A stretch of DNA of 64,000 bases from CAZLBC01 sp964557575. Lineage in GTDB: Bacteria; Planctomycetota; Phycisphaerae; SM23-33. Location of the stretch: the NCBI GenBank assembly GCA_964557575.1, contig CAZLBC010000015.1, positions 1 to 64,000 of the forward strand, given 5' to 3'. A program made the translations under genes and the position numbers. The notes below the pieces were generated by a model that made no database searches, was not told the DNA's origin, and saw only the letters and a list, made by a program, of their open reading frames with translations. Of this stretch, positions 1 through 8,811 are shown one piece after another. Every line of letters begins with the position of its first letter. The stretch's first letter is position 1.

Positions 1-243
1 GTTACATGTGATACATGCTGCCATAACTTCACAAATATTCGGATACCAGCGTTGTCCGTTATAATGTATGTCGGCATTATCAATTTCACATAGAGCGTTC
101 AGGATGAATAGACATGTATACCTAACCTCATCATAGGTCTGGGAATCATCTCCGTTAGCCGAGGATGTGCAATTAACCGAAAAGCGGTTGAGAGGAAAAA
201 CAGGGGCCGAAAAACCCCCTAAATAATGTAGAACCGGGGCGCG
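1..243 (-). CDS. partial open frame running off the left edge, unknown function
   Basis: A minus-strand frame is open for 81 codons, from just after a TAA (plus coordinates 244-246) to base 1, so it would continue beyond the window. The translation is rich in Cys, Asn and Tyr, with pieces such as CLFILNALCEIDNADIHYNG and RWYPNICEVM. It has no ATG until about 15 codons before the edge, so either the start is non-standard or the frame is a remnant. The DNA is visibly less GC-rich than the rest of the window. An open stretch of this length can arise by chance, so it is only a candidate. Bases 244-342 hold nothing I can support. Confidence 0.22.
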
Positions 244-342
244 TTAACGACCGCCCCCCTGCCGCCTCAGGTCTATGTTTCCTAACGGCTTTACGATTAC
301 GGGAAACCCGTGAAACCGCGCGCCCCTCACGCGTCCGGCCGG

Positions 343-1107
343 TCACCCGGCGGGCAGGACCGGCACGATGACCGGGACCCCCCGCACCTCCTCCACGGTG
401 GCCTCGATCCCGTAGACCGCACGTATGGAATCGGCGGTGATCACCTCCCGGCCGCCCGCGGCGTGGATCGCCCCGTCGCGAAGCATCACGAACCGGTCGG
501 CGAAGCGCAGTGCCTGGTTCAGGTCGTGGGTGACCAGGAGGGAGACCATGGCCAGGGTCCGGGTCGCCTCGTGGAGCAGGGTCATGACCTCGATCTGGTT
601 GACCGGGTCGAGGTGGCTGATCGGCTCGTCCAGCAGCATCACCCGCGGCTCCTGGGCGAGGGCCCGGCCGAGGATCACCTTCTGCAGCTCGCCGCCGCTC
701 AGCTCGTCGGTCGACCGCATGGCCAGGTGCTCGATGCCGACCCGGCCGAGCACGTCCGCGACCCCGCGGTGGTCCCGCTCACGGCTCGCCCCGTCCATCC
801 GGGCCCGCTTGCCCAGGAGCACCGCCTCGAAGACCGTGCAGTGGACCGCCCGCTGGGCCTGCGGCATGTAGGCCACGCGCCGGGTGATCTCCCGGCGGCT
901 CATGGCCGCCACGTCCGCGCCCCCGATCGTCACCCGCCCCGCGGCGGGCGACAGCAGGCGGTTGACGTTCTTCAGCAGGGTCGTCTTCCCGCAGCCGTTC
1001 TTGCCGAGGACGGCGACCAGCTCGCCCGGCCGGGCTTCGACGTTGAGGTCCGCCAGGACCGGCGTTGCGCCGTAGGCGAAGCTCAGGTGTTCGATCGCCA
1101 CCGTCAC
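343..1107 (-). CDS. iron/metal-chelate ABC transporter ATP-binding protein (FecE/BtuD type)
   Basis: Cytoplasmic ATPase (254 aa) that powers import through the permease encoded just upstream. Visible motifs are Walker A GKNGCGKTT at residues 35-43, the ABC signature LSGGELQKV, Walker B MLLDEP followed by the D-loop SHLD, and the switch histidine in LLVTHDL. The start is taken as GTG at 1107 because it overlaps the permease stop by one base (TAGTG), the usual sign of translational coupling. A longer open frame upstream only mirrors the permease in another frame. It is the last gene of a four-gene operon (methyltransferase, binding protein, permease, ATPase). The length is typical of FecE, FepC and BtuD. 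The transported ligand cannot be read from the sequence; an iron or other metal chelate is the best guess because a TonB receptor is divergent. Confidence 0.95.
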   Translation of the reverse strand: MTVAIEHLSFAYGATPVLADLNVEARPGELVAVLGKNGCGKTTLLKNVNRLLSPAAGRVTIGGADVAAMSRREITRRVAYMPQAQRAVHCTVFEAVLLGKRARMDGASRERDHRGVADVLGRVGIEHLAMRSTDELSGGELQKVILGRALAQEPRVMLLDEPISHLDPVNQIEVMTLLHEATRTLAMVSLLVTHDLNQALRFADRFVMLRDGAIHAAGGREVITADSIRAVYGIEATVEEVRGVPVIVPVLPAG

Positions 1108-2180
1108 TACCGGATCTCCCCGCGGCTGACCAGGAGATACAAAAACAGGGGCGTGCCCGCGAAGGCGGTGAGGATGCCCACCGGGAGGACCACCGGGCTC
1201 ATCACCGTCCGCGCCAGGATGTCCGCGACCGCCAGGAGCAGCGCGCCGGCGACGATCGCGTAGGGAACCAGGAACCGGTGATCCTGGCCGACGATCATCC
1301 GGACCAGGTGGGGCGCGACCAGGCCGACGAAACCGATGATGCCCAGGAACGCGGTGGTCACCGCCGACATCAGGGCCGCGAGGATCAGGGTGCACAGGCG
1401 GAGCCGGGCGACACGCACCCCCAGGCTCTCGGCCGTATCGTCGCCCCAGAGCAGCTTGTTGAACTGCCATCGCTTCCAGGCGAAGAAGGCGGCGGCCGGC
1501 ACGAGGACGATGGCCATGACCGAGAGGTTGTCCCACCCCCCCTTGCCGAGGTCCCCGAAGGTCCAGAAGACCGCCGCGGCCACCTCCAGCTCGGTCCCGA
1601 AATACTGCAGCAGCATCGTGGCGGCCCCGAAGAAGGACCCCAGTGCCACCCCGGCCAGTATCATCGCCGCCGGCGAGAGGTCCCGGACCGCCGACAGCAG
1701 CAACAGGACCGCCACCGTCACCAGCGACCCGGCGAAGGCCGCCGCCGCGATGATGCCGGGGCCCGCCGCGGCGCCCGCCGCGAAACCGCCGGCGCCGAGG
1801 ACGATGATCGCGAACGCCGCCCCGAAGGCGGCCCCCTGGGAGACCCCCAGGGTGAAGGGCGAGGCGAGGGGGTTTCGCAGCACGTTCTGCATCACCGCGC
1901 CGGCGAGCGCCAGGCAGCCCCCGCCGAGGAGCGCGGCAAGGGTTCTCGGCAGCCGGATGCCCCACAGGACGTGGCGGGAGACCGTGTCGCCGGGCCCCGC
2001 CAGCAGGGCCCGCAGCAGGCCGCCGGGGCCGATGGCAAAAGAGCCGATCGACAGCGAAATCGCGACGCAGGCGACCAGCGCCGCCGCCAGGATGACGCCC
2101 GCGAGGACCTTCCGCCGGAGGTGCGTGCGGTACGCGGCGACGATATCGCGCGGGCCATCGTTACCCGAAGGTGAACCCAC
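1107..2180 (-). CDS. FecCD-family ABC transporter permease
   Basis: Inner-membrane permease of the BtuC/FecCD/FhuB family (357 aa). It has about ten hydrophobic segments and family motifs such as RLPRTLAALLGGGCLALAG near residue 75, NPLASPFTLGVSQGA, and the late segment GIIGFVGLVAPHLVRMIVG, which contacts the ATPase. The start is GTG at 2180, preceded by GGGAGAG. The gene begins three bases after the binding-protein stop and ends overlapping the ATPase start, so the genes are co-transcribed. It would form the homodimeric channel for the substrate delivered by the upstream lipoprotein. Family assignment is firm; substrate is not. Confidence 0.95.
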   Translation of the reverse strand: MGSPSGNDGPRDIVAAYRTHLRRKVLAGVILAAALVACVAISLSIGSFAIGPGGLLRALLAGPGDTVSRHVLWGIRLPRTLAALLGGGCLALAGAVMQNVLRNPLASPFTLGVSQGAAFGAAFAIIVLGAGGFAAGAAAGPGIIAAAAFAGSLVTVAVLLLLSAVRDLSPAAMILAGVALGSFFGAATMLLQYFGTELEVAAAVFWTFGDLGKGGWDNLSVMAIVLVPAAAFFAWKRWQFNKLLWGDDTAESLGVRVARLRLCTLILAALMSAVTTAFLGIIGFVGLVAPHLVRMIVGQDHRFLVPYAIVAGALLLAVADILARTVMSPVVLPVGILTAFAGTPLFLYLLVSRGEIR

Positions 2181-2183
2181 GGC

Positions 2184-3338
2184 TTACTCTCTCCCGCCGG
2201 CATCGCCGCCGGCGGCGCCGTCCCGGACGATCCCCTCCCCGGGCACGAACCGGATCTTTCCGCACGCCGGCGGATCAGATTCCGGCCGCATACCCAGGAG
2301 CGTCTCGAAGATCGCGCCGGCCCGTTCGGCGATCGCCACGTCCGCAAACCGGTCGGGATACAGGGTCTTGCCGATGAAATAGGCGTCGACGAGTGCCAGC
2401 TCGATGTTCGTATTGTAGTAGTTGTACGGCAGCAGCGCGTACGTCCTGCCCGCCTTCACCGCACCCAGCAGCCGGTAGAAATCCGGCCGCCGCGCGAGGT
2501 CCCGCGTCACGTTCGCCGCGCTGCCGATGTCGAGAAAGAGGCAGTCCGGGTCCCACGCCAGGATCTGCTCGCGATCCACCATGACGTGGCCCCGCGCCGC
2601 TATGCCGGCGGCCACGTTCGCCGCCCCGGCCAGCTTCGCCGGCAGGTAGTCCGGCTGGGTGCTCTCGACGCCGTGGGTGCCCTTGTACGAAATGCCGCCG
2701 ACGTAGACCGCGGGTTTTTCCCCTTTCGGGATACCCTCCGTCCGGGCGGCGAGGTCGTCAAGGCATGAGCGGATAAAGCCAGTGACCCGCGCCGCACGCG
2801 GCCCGGCATCCAGGACCTCACCCAGCAGGTCCAGCGACCGGCACACCTGTTTGTCCCACGCCCCGAGCGCCCCGTATGTCGCGCAGACCACGGGAACCCC
2901 GGTGGCGGCCTGCATCTTCTCGACCTGCGATACGTCGATCGCCACCGCGATCACCACGTCGGGCCGCACCTGCATGATGCGCTCGAAATCGGGCAGCTTG
3001 CCCGGCCCGCCGGGGCCGATGACCGGCAGCGCGAGCAGGTCCGGCGGCAGGGCCGCGGCGTAGGGGCGGCGCCAGGGATCGTCGGACATCCGCTTTTCCA
3101 TCTCCTCGACGCCCACCACCCGGTCCAGGGCGTCCAGGTATGCCACCAGGCGCAGGGCGCCGGGCCCCACGGCGATCAGCCGATCCACCCGCCGGGAAAC
3201 CCGCACCTCCCGCCCGGCGGTGTCGACGACCGTCCGCCGTTCCTCGCCGGCGCCGCCGCCCGGCCGGCCGCCGCCGCAGCCCGCCTGCAGGAACCCGCAG
3301 GCGACCGCGATGATCGCCGTTCGTTTCGCCGCCGTCAC
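2184..3338 (-). CDS. periplasmic metal-chelate binding lipoprotein of the ABC importer (FecB/BtuF type)
   Basis: Solute-binding protein (384 aa). It begins with a short signal sequence ending in the lipobox LQAGC near residue 20, so it should be a lipoprotein. The body has two lobes of the TroA/BtuF fold: a VDTAGREV start, a VGVEEMEKR segment, the helix-rich hinge around VRPDVVIAVA, and a C-terminal LLPYNYYNTNIELALVDAYF motif seen in anaerobe-type iron-transport binding proteins. The GTG start at 3338 overlaps the methyltransferase stop (GTGA); the long frame upstream is a shadow of that gene. It should capture a metal chelate delivered through the divergent TonB receptor and pass it to the FecCD permease. 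Iron is likeliest, and cobalamin or another metal is possible. Confidence 0.9.
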   Translation of the reverse strand: MTAAKRTAIIAVACGFLQAGCGGGRPGGGAGEERRTVVDTAGREVRVSRRVDRLIAVGPGALRLVAYLDALDRVVGVEEMEKRMSDDPWRRPYAAALPPDLLALPVIGPGGPGKLPDFERIMQVRPDVVIAVAIDVSQVEKMQAATGVPVVCATYGALGAWDKQVCRSLDLLGEVLDAGPRAARVTGFIRSCLDDLAARTEGIPKGEKPAVYVGGISYKGTHGVESTQPDYLPAKLAGAANVAAGIAARGHVMVDREQILAWDPDCLFLDIGSAANVTRDLARRPDFYRLLGAVKAGRTYALLPYNYYNTNIELALVDAYFIGKTLYPDRFADVAIAERAGAIFETLLGMRPESDPPACGKIRFVPGEGIVRDGAAGGDAGGRE

Positions 3339-4204
3339 CGGCCGCCCTCCTTCCAGAACAGCGCGCAGGTGGTCCCGGACACCCGCCGCGGGATGTCCCC
3401 GTCGTCCGCCGCGGCGTCGAGGTACGCGCCCACCCGCTCGTCCAGCACCGCCGCCGGGAATTCGGGACAGAGATCGGAAAAGTACCCCCGGCAGAACGCC
3501 GCCGCCTCTGCGCGCGGCTGGGCCCGCTCCCAGCAGACGTCCTCGAACGCGGCCCGCGGGTTCCGCCGGCGCGCGAAGAGCAGGTTCAGCGCCACTACCG
3601 CATTCGGCCGCGGCCGCGGCAGGGGAGTGTCCAGAAGGTGGTTCCACATCCCCGCCAGGAGCGGGTCCGGCTCCCGGCGCGCCCAGCCCCGGAAGTAGCA
3701 GAAGCCCCGGCTCGCGTCGCACAGCGTGAGGAACGACTCCGGCGATATCACCGCCGGGGTCATGGCGGCGATCACCAGGTCGAAGGCCTGCCGCCATCCC
3801 CGGTCGTCGAGATCGATCGCGTTCCAGTCGGCCTCCACGGTCTCCAGGCGCCCGGCGACCTCCGCCGGCACGGACCGCCGCGTGATATCGAGCATCCGCG
3901 GGGAAAAATCCATGGCGGTGACCGCCGCCCCGGCCGCCGCGAGGGGAATCGCGATCCGCCCCGTCCCGCACCCGACCTCCAGGACGCGGCATCCGTCGGG
4001 AGACAACCCCGCCTCCTCGATCATGCCGATGATCCGCCCGCACTCGGCATGATCGTCATCGGCCGACCACTGCTCGTAGTGCTCGGCCATGTGGTCCCAC
4101 ACGGCGCGGCTGCGATAACCGGACATCAGGCCCGGGGTGCCGGGAGCGGCGGTCTCCCGCCAGCGGTCCAGCCAGAACTCCGGCGTGTTCATCTCTTCGA
4201 TCAT
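3335..4204 (-). CDS. class I SAM-dependent methyltransferase
   Basis: Cytoplasmic methyltransferase (289 aa). SAM-binding motif I is VLEVGCGTGRIA near residue 76, followed by the acidic end of strand 2 in VTAMDFSP and a motif IV-like stretch FDLVIAAMTP. It is the first gene of the importer operon and overlaps the binding-protein gene by four bases, so its job is probably tied to the imported metal or its carrier, for example processing of a chelator or corrinoid. That is inference from position. The start ATG at 4204 has an AAAGAG element about nine bases upstream; a second ATG four codons later is possible. Confidence 0.85.
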   Translation of the reverse strand: MIEEMNTPEFWLDRWRETAAPGTPGLMSGYRSRAVWDHMAEHYEQWSADDDHAECGRIIGMIEEAGLSPDGCRVLEVGCGTGRIAIPLAAAGAAVTAMDFSPRMLDITRRSVPAEVAGRLETVEADWNAIDLDDRGWRQAFDLVIAAMTPAVISPESFLTLCDASRGFCYFRGWARREPDPLLAGMWNHLLDTPLPRPRPNAVVALNLLFARRRNPRAAFEDVCWERAQPRAEAAAFCRGYFSDLCPEFPAAVLDERVGAYLDAAADDGDIPRRVSGTTCALFWKEGGR

Positions 4205-4280
4205 TTTGCGTATCTCTTTACTAAAAATTGTTTTAATGGGACATATTCACTGCCATGACGGTTTCTGTTCAACTATTTCC

Positions 4281-4329
4281 TTGACACGATGCAGACGAAC
4301 GGTATTATCTTCATGATAATCGTAATATC
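4281..4329 (+). promoter_or_regulatory. sigma-70-like promoter with Fur-like operator before the TonB receptor gene
   Basis: A perfect -35 hexamer TTGACA (4281-4286) is followed after 16 bases by TATTAT (4303-4308). Immediately downstream, overlapping the expected start of transcription, lies TGATAATCGTAATATC (4314-4329), a degenerate palindrome resembling the 7-1-7 Fur-box pattern. The surrounding 4205-4418 segment is markedly AT-rich. The layout fits iron-dependent repression of the receptor and perhaps of the divergent importer operon. I see no B12-riboswitch landmarks here. Confidence 0.5.
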
Positions 4330-4418
4330 AAGGCGTTTTATTTTTTTCCGCCGGTAGTATTACTTTTTTTATTTTCGTAATATTATCGCCTTAATTTCTG
4401 CAACTGAAAGGACCGCTC

Positions 4419-6605
4419 ATGTATCGTGCAGCCGCTACCGTCATCCTCCTCGCCGCGACCGCGGTGTTCGCCGCCTCCCCGCAGGACCCGCCCCCGCCCG
4501 ACGAGGCCCCGGCCGGCCGCGATGAAAAGGAATCCGACCGGTGGAAGATCGCGGACATCGATGTGGTCGCCGAGCCGGAGAAGAAACGCGATTTCCCGGA
4601 CGGGGTCCCGGAGTGGGATCTTCGCCGCCCCGGCATCTCCGAGACGGTAGAGGGCACGCTCGAGGGCATGAGCGGCTTTGACCTCGAGCGGCAGTCGTTT
4701 TCCGGCAACGAGAACAGCCGCCTGAAGATCCGGGGCCTGGACGAATCACGCTGCCGGGTGCTCCTCGGGGGCACCCCCCTCCACGGGTCCGGCGTCTACG
4801 GGGGCTACTACGTGGACTGGAACTCCATCGCCCTTCAAAACGTGGAGCGGATCGAGATCATCCGCGGGCTCGCCCCCGCCAAGTACGGCAACACGCTCGG
4901 CGGCGTGGTCAACATCGTGCCGCGGTACGGCTCCGAGGAACCGAAAACCGCGCTGGACCTTGCGGGAAGCTGGCTGGAGGGCGCCGGCGGCCCGGGCGTC
5001 AGATCGGGCGCGTTCTCCCACGCTTGGAGCGCGGGGCCGCTCGGCTGGAGCCTGTCGGCCGGCCGGTACGAGACCGACGGGTACCTGCGGAATGCCTTCG
5101 TCGACCGGGACACCTTCGCCGGGGGCCTGACCTGGGATATTTTCGAGCAGTTGACGCTGACCGTTTCCGGGCGTTTCACGAAGACCAAGTCGGGGATGAT
5201 CGTCTACAACCGCCCCGACAGCCCCTACTACCGCCGTGATTACCCCAAGGCCCTCGATTCCCAGCTCGGCGGTCCGGGCCTGCCCTTCCGCGACCACGGG
5301 CCGGGGGCCTGGGGGCCCCGGGACTGGGGCGACGGCAGTTACTGGCGGGACGCGCGGCTGAACCTGGACGCGAAACTGTCATGGGAGTCCGAGGACTTCG
5401 ATTTCGACCTGGCGACGTACTTCATCGACCAGTACCGCACCGAGCACTTCAAGGCCGTCACGAACGCCAACCGGGAGGTCTTCGGGCGGGAGAGCGAGCC
5501 GGAAAAGAACAACGGGGGGTGGCGGGCCGACTTCGAGAACCGCTTCGAACTGCTGGGCGACCACGCCGTCGAGTACGGCGCCGCCGGCCACTACCTCGGC
5601 TACGGCGACATTCGCGTCCGGAATTACGACCGCCCATACTTCTTCGGCCCCCCGCCCCCCCTGCCGCCGCACCCCAACCTTCAAGACTTCGAGGGCAAAG
5701 CGACCGTCTCCCGGCACCACGGGGTCTACATCCAGGACCGGTGGGCGATCGCCGACTGGCTGGAGGTCGCCCCGGGCATCCGGTACGACGACTTCCGGGC
5801 CGCGGGAACCACCGGCACGCAGCAAGTGACGGCGAAGGAGTGGGGGCCCCGCATCAAGGTGACGGTCAGGCCGTGGGAGGGATGGCACGTCGCCGGGGCG
5901 TACGGCCGGGCCTCCCGTTTCCCCACCATCCCGGAATACTACTGGTACCACGCCGGCTACCAGCCGCCGGACCGGACCGCCCTGGCGCCGGAGATCGCCG
6001 ACCAGTGGGAACTTGAGGCGGGGTTCGCGGTCGAGGACCGCTATTCCTTCCTCGCGCGGGGCTACTGCTACGACGTGCGGGACTATCTCCGCACCATCTT
6101 CGGCTACCGCCCGAGCCGGGTGGTCTACAACATCGACAACGTCATCCTCGGCGGCCTCGAGCTGGAGGCCCGCTGGGAATTGCCGGACAACTTTTTCGTC
6201 TGGGGCAACTACACGTTCCAGAAAACCCGCACGAGCGGGGACGTCCTCGCCGGCGGGGGGAACCTCACCGACGAACTGGTCGAACTGCCCGAGCACAAGT
6301 TTAACGTCGGCGTCGGGTACGAGGAGGAGGACGGCCTCCGCGCCCGGCTGTCGGTGCGGTACGTCGGACGGCGGGAGGCGATCCGGGGAAACCTTGCCGT
6401 ACCGGGGGGTGCCTCCCTGCGGGGGATGGACTCGTTTTTCGACATGGACTTCGACGCAAGCTACCCGGTGTACGCCGGCGACGACGGGCTGAAGGCCCGC
6501 CTGGGGGTGACGGTGGAAAACATCCTCAACCGGCACTACGAGGAGGAATACGGCTTCCCCATGCCCGGCCTCACCGCCACCATGAACCTGCGGGTGAGCT
6601 TCTGA
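4419..6605 (+). CDS. TonB-dependent outer-membrane receptor
   Basis: Outer-membrane active-transport receptor (728 aa). It has a cleavable signal peptide (residues 1-19), a periplasmic segment with the TonB-box-like stretch WKIADIDVVAEP, and a plug domain (about residues 65-170) with RLKIRGLDESRCRVLLGG and VERIEIIRGLAPAKYGNTLGGVVNIV. Next is a long beta-barrel of alternating aromatic and polar strands, ending in a terminal Phe (MNLRVSF) that would be recognised by the BAM complex. The start ATG is preceded by AAAGGA. Its divergent neighbour is a complete FecBCD-type importer, so receptor and importer should work in series. The length suits siderophore or metal-chelate receptors. An external ligand such as a siderophore, heme or B12 cannot be chosen from sequence alone. 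Confidence 0.93.
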   Translation: MYRAAATVILLAATAVFAASPQDPPPPDEAPAGRDEKESDRWKIADIDVVAEPEKKRDFPDGVPEWDLRRPGISETVEGTLEGMSGFDLERQSFSGNENSRLKIRGLDESRCRVLLGGTPLHGSGVYGGYYVDWNSIALQNVERIEIIRGLAPAKYGNTLGGVVNIVPRYGSEEPKTALDLAGSWLEGAGGPGVRSGAFSHAWSAGPLGWSLSAGRYETDGYLRNAFVDRDTFAGGLTWDIFEQLTLTVSGRFTKTKSGMIVYNRPDSPYYRRDYPKALDSQLGGPGLPFRDHGPGAWGPRDWGDGSYWRDARLNLDAKLSWESEDFDFDLATYFIDQYRTEHFKAVTNANREVFGRESEPEKNNGGWRADFENRFELLGDHAVEYGAAGHYLGYGDIRVRNYDRPYFFGPPPPLPPHPNLQDFEGKATVSRHHGVYIQDRWAIADWLEVAPGIRYDDFRAAGTTGTQQVTAKEWGPRIKVTVRPWEGWHVAGAYGRASRFPTIPEYYWYHAGYQPPDRTALAPEIADQWELEAGFAVEDRYSFLARGYCYDVRDYLRTIFGYRPSRVVYNIDNVILGGLELEARWELPDNFFVWGNYTFQKTRTSGDVLAGGGNLTDELVELPEHKFNVGVGYEEEDGLRARLSVRYVGRREAIRGNLAVPGGASLRGMDSFFDMDFDASYPVYAGDDGLKARLGVTVENILNRHYEEEYGFPMPGLTATMNLRVSF

Positions 6606-6781
6606 GGCCGCCCCTCGCTCGGCACCCCCTCGAACGCCTGCCGTATTACACGCCGAAAAAAAACAGAATACGTTCGGCAATTCGAGGGACGGAAGGTCGT
6701 GGCACGCAATTCAAATACACCGGGGGAACCTGCTATGCTGTGCACATGGCAATTGACGGTTCCATTTCGCACGACAGAGGG

Positions 6782-6990
6782 ATGAAACACCCGAGGCCAA
6801 GGCGCGGTGGTTCCGGGCGCTGCCCCTGTCCGAACGGATGGAAATGCTCTGTACGTTTACGGACATGGCGCTCGCGGTGAACCCGGCATTACAGGAGCGG
6901 AAGCGTGCTCAACCGACTGCGGGACGTGTTCAGGTACTCGCGTTGCCGGAAAGCAGGGACGAGCAGCAGCGGCTCGAAACCGACGGGTAA
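6782..6990 (+). pseudogene. frameshifted small gene, unrecognised
   Basis: From 6793 to the TAA at 6988-6990 an open frame encodes a natural-looking 65-residue helical peptide, beginning EAKARWFRALPLSERMEMLC and continuing FTDMALAVNPALQERKRAQP. No start codon exists in that frame, because an in-frame TGA lies at 6754-6756. An ATG at 6782 with GAGGG just upstream sits one frame away, and a single-base loss in the CCC run at 6790-6792 would explain the break. I read it as a small gene inactivated by a one-base deletion, or a sequencing error. I do not recognise the family. The rest of 6606-7100 shows no gene. Confidence 0.4.
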
Positions 6991-7100
6991 CTGCGCCCGC
7001 CGAGTTGTGTAGTACAATGGGTCATACAATCAAGGATGACGGCACCGTTTGATCCACCGCCCATCTTCCCCCTTGCCCGGCCGGCGGCACGCCGAGTAGA

Positions 7101-8564
7101 ATGGGCGTCATGAACACGCCACGACACACATCCCGACCGGTCCTCGCGCTCGCCCTGCTGCTCTTCGCCCCCCTGCCCCGCGCGTCAGCGGACGACCCGC
7201 CCACGCTCAACACTAAGGACACCGGCTACCGCGGCATCTGGTACATGAACCAGAAGTCCGGCGACAAGTACGTCTACAAGTACAGCGGCGGGCTCGGGAC
7301 CTACTGCGCGAAGCACAAGCCCTTCGCCGTCTACTGCGCGACGGTCGACAAGACGTTCTTCTGCTACGGCGGGACGACCGCCGACAGCAACCGGCGGCTG
7401 GTGCACATGGTCTCCTGCTTCGACCACGCAACCGGGACCGTGCCCCGGCCGACGATCCTGCTCGACAAGAAGACATCCGACGCCCATGACAACCCGGTCA
7501 TCGCCGTCGACGGAGAGGGATATATCTGGATCTTCTCGACGTCACACGGGACCTCCCGGCCGTCGTACGTCCACCGCAGCGAGAAGCCCTACGACATCGA
7601 GCGGTTTCGCCTCGTCCCCGTCACCCGCCTCGTCGGCGGGAAGCGAAAACCGATGACCAACTTCTCGTACATGCAGGCGTGGTGTGACGGGGAGCGGGGT
7701 TTCATCTGCTTTTTCACCCGGTACAACTACCCCGCGAAGCGGACGATCTGCTGCATGACCAGCCCCGACGGGGTCGCGTGGAGCGAATGGCGGCGCCTGG
7801 CCAAGATCGACGAGGGCCACTACCAGGTCAGCGGGCTCGGCCGGGCCCGCGCGGGGTCCGCGTTCAATTACCACCCGAAGGGCAAGGGGCTCAACTGGCG
7901 GACGAACCTCTACTACGTCGAGACGCGCGATTTCGGCGAGACCTGGCGGACCGCGGGCGGTCAAAAGCTCGATATGCCCCTCGACGCGCCCGACAACCCG
8001 GCCTTGGTCCGGGACTACCGGAAGGAAAAACTCAACGTCTACCTCAAGGACATCCGGTACGACGCCGACGACCGGCCGCTGGTGCTCTTCCTGACCAGCC
8101 GGGGCTACCGGTCGGGGCCGAAGAACGACCCGCGGACCTGGCGGCTGGCCCGCTGGACGGGCGAGAAGTGGACGATACACACGGTCACGACATCCGACAA
8201 CAACTACGACACCGGCTCCCTGTGGCTCGCCGCCGACGGGGCCCTGCACGTGATCGCCCCCACGGCGACCGGGCCCCAGCCCTACAACCCCGGCGGGGAG
8301 ATCGAGCACCACGCCAGCACGGACGGCGGGAAGACCTGGCGGACGATCGGACAGTTGACCGCCGGCAGCAAGCGGAACCACACCTACGTCCGCCGGCCGC
8401 TGAACGCCCGGCCGGGATTCTTCGCCCTCTGGGCCGACGGCCACGGGCGGAAGCCCTCGGCGTCCGACCTGTACTTCTGCAACAAGGCCGGGACGGTCCG
8501 CCGCCTGCCGCGGCGGATGGACGGCGATACCGCGACACCCCAACCGCTGCCGAAGCCGGAATAG
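7101..8564 (+). CDS. secreted BNR-4 repeat protein, putative carbohydrate-active
   Basis: Secreted protein of 487 aa. A signal peptide (about residues 1-30, ending RASA) is followed by the diagnostic opening NTKDTGYRGIWYMNQ and KYSGGLGTYCAKHKPFAVY of the BNR_4 family, then repeated aspartate-box-like motifs (STDGGKTWRTIG, TRDFGETWRTAGG). The body should form a sugar-binding beta-propeller. BNR_4 proteins occur in glycan-degradation loci and in some polysaccharide lyases; the reaction here is not identifiable. Either Met1 or Met4 (7110) may be the start, as neither has a strong ribosome site. A GH95 fucosidase lies downstream in the same direction beyond a toxin-antitoxin insertion, so both may target fucose- or rhamnose-containing polymers. 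Confidence 0.8.
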   Translation: MGVMNTPRHTSRPVLALALLLFAPLPRASADDPPTLNTKDTGYRGIWYMNQKSGDKYVYKYSGGLGTYCAKHKPFAVYCATVDKTFFCYGGTTADSNRRLVHMVSCFDHATGTVPRPTILLDKKTSDAHDNPVIAVDGEGYIWIFSTSHGTSRPSYVHRSEKPYDIERFRLVPVTRLVGGKRKPMTNFSYMQAWCDGERGFICFFTRYNYPAKRTICCMTSPDGVAWSEWRRLAKIDEGHYQVSGLGRARAGSAFNYHPKGKGLNWRTNLYYVETRDFGETWRTAGGQKLDMPLDAPDNPALVRDYRKEKLNVYLKDIRYDADDRPLVLFLTSRGYRSGPKNDPRTWRLARWTGEKWTIHTVTTSDNNYDTGSLWLAADGALHVIAPTATGPQPYNPGGEIEHHASTDGGKTWRTIGQLTAGSKRNHTYVRRPLNARPGFFALWADGHGRKPSASDLYFCNKAGTVRRLPRRMDGDTATPQPLPKPE

Positions 8565-8633
8565 CAACCGCTCAAACGTACCCTTGATCTTTCCGGGGGA
8601 GAAATGTATAATTCTTACAAGTAAGAGTAATAC

Positions 8634-8800
8634 TAGAGCTGGTTTCATAACTTGCTTTGGTAGCGAAAGCGAGGTATTTTGTCGATCTGGCAAGGAACGG
8701 AAACGACGACATATTAAGGAAATATGTCGAGTTTTCGTGACGCCGCCAGACGGCAAAAGAGCCGCTTGTAGTCCAAATTGAAGTTATGAAACCAGCTCTA
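8634..8800. mobile_element. MITE-like fold-back element with 20-bp terminal inverted repeats
   Basis: The 167-bp element is bounded by perfect 20-bp inverted repeats: TAGAGCTGGTTTCATAACTT at 8634-8653 and its reverse complement at 8781-8800. The outermost TA on each side could be a duplicated TA target, leaving ends that begin GAGCTGG. Inside lies a second perfect inverted repeat, CGACATATT (8707-8715) and AATATGTCG (8721-8729), with a five-base loop. No transposase is encoded, so it would need one in trans. Short size, terminal repeats and lower GC match a miniature inverted-repeat element. Its right end is 11 bp from the vapB start codon, so it supplies the leader of that operon. Confidence 0.75.
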
Positions 8801-8811
8801 AGGAATACGAC

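Noticed and set aside
4205..4418. Cobalamin riboswitch before the TonB receptor
   Set aside because: No B12-box or conserved stem landmarks are visible in this AT-rich leader; a plain promoter with an operator-like palindrome explains it better.
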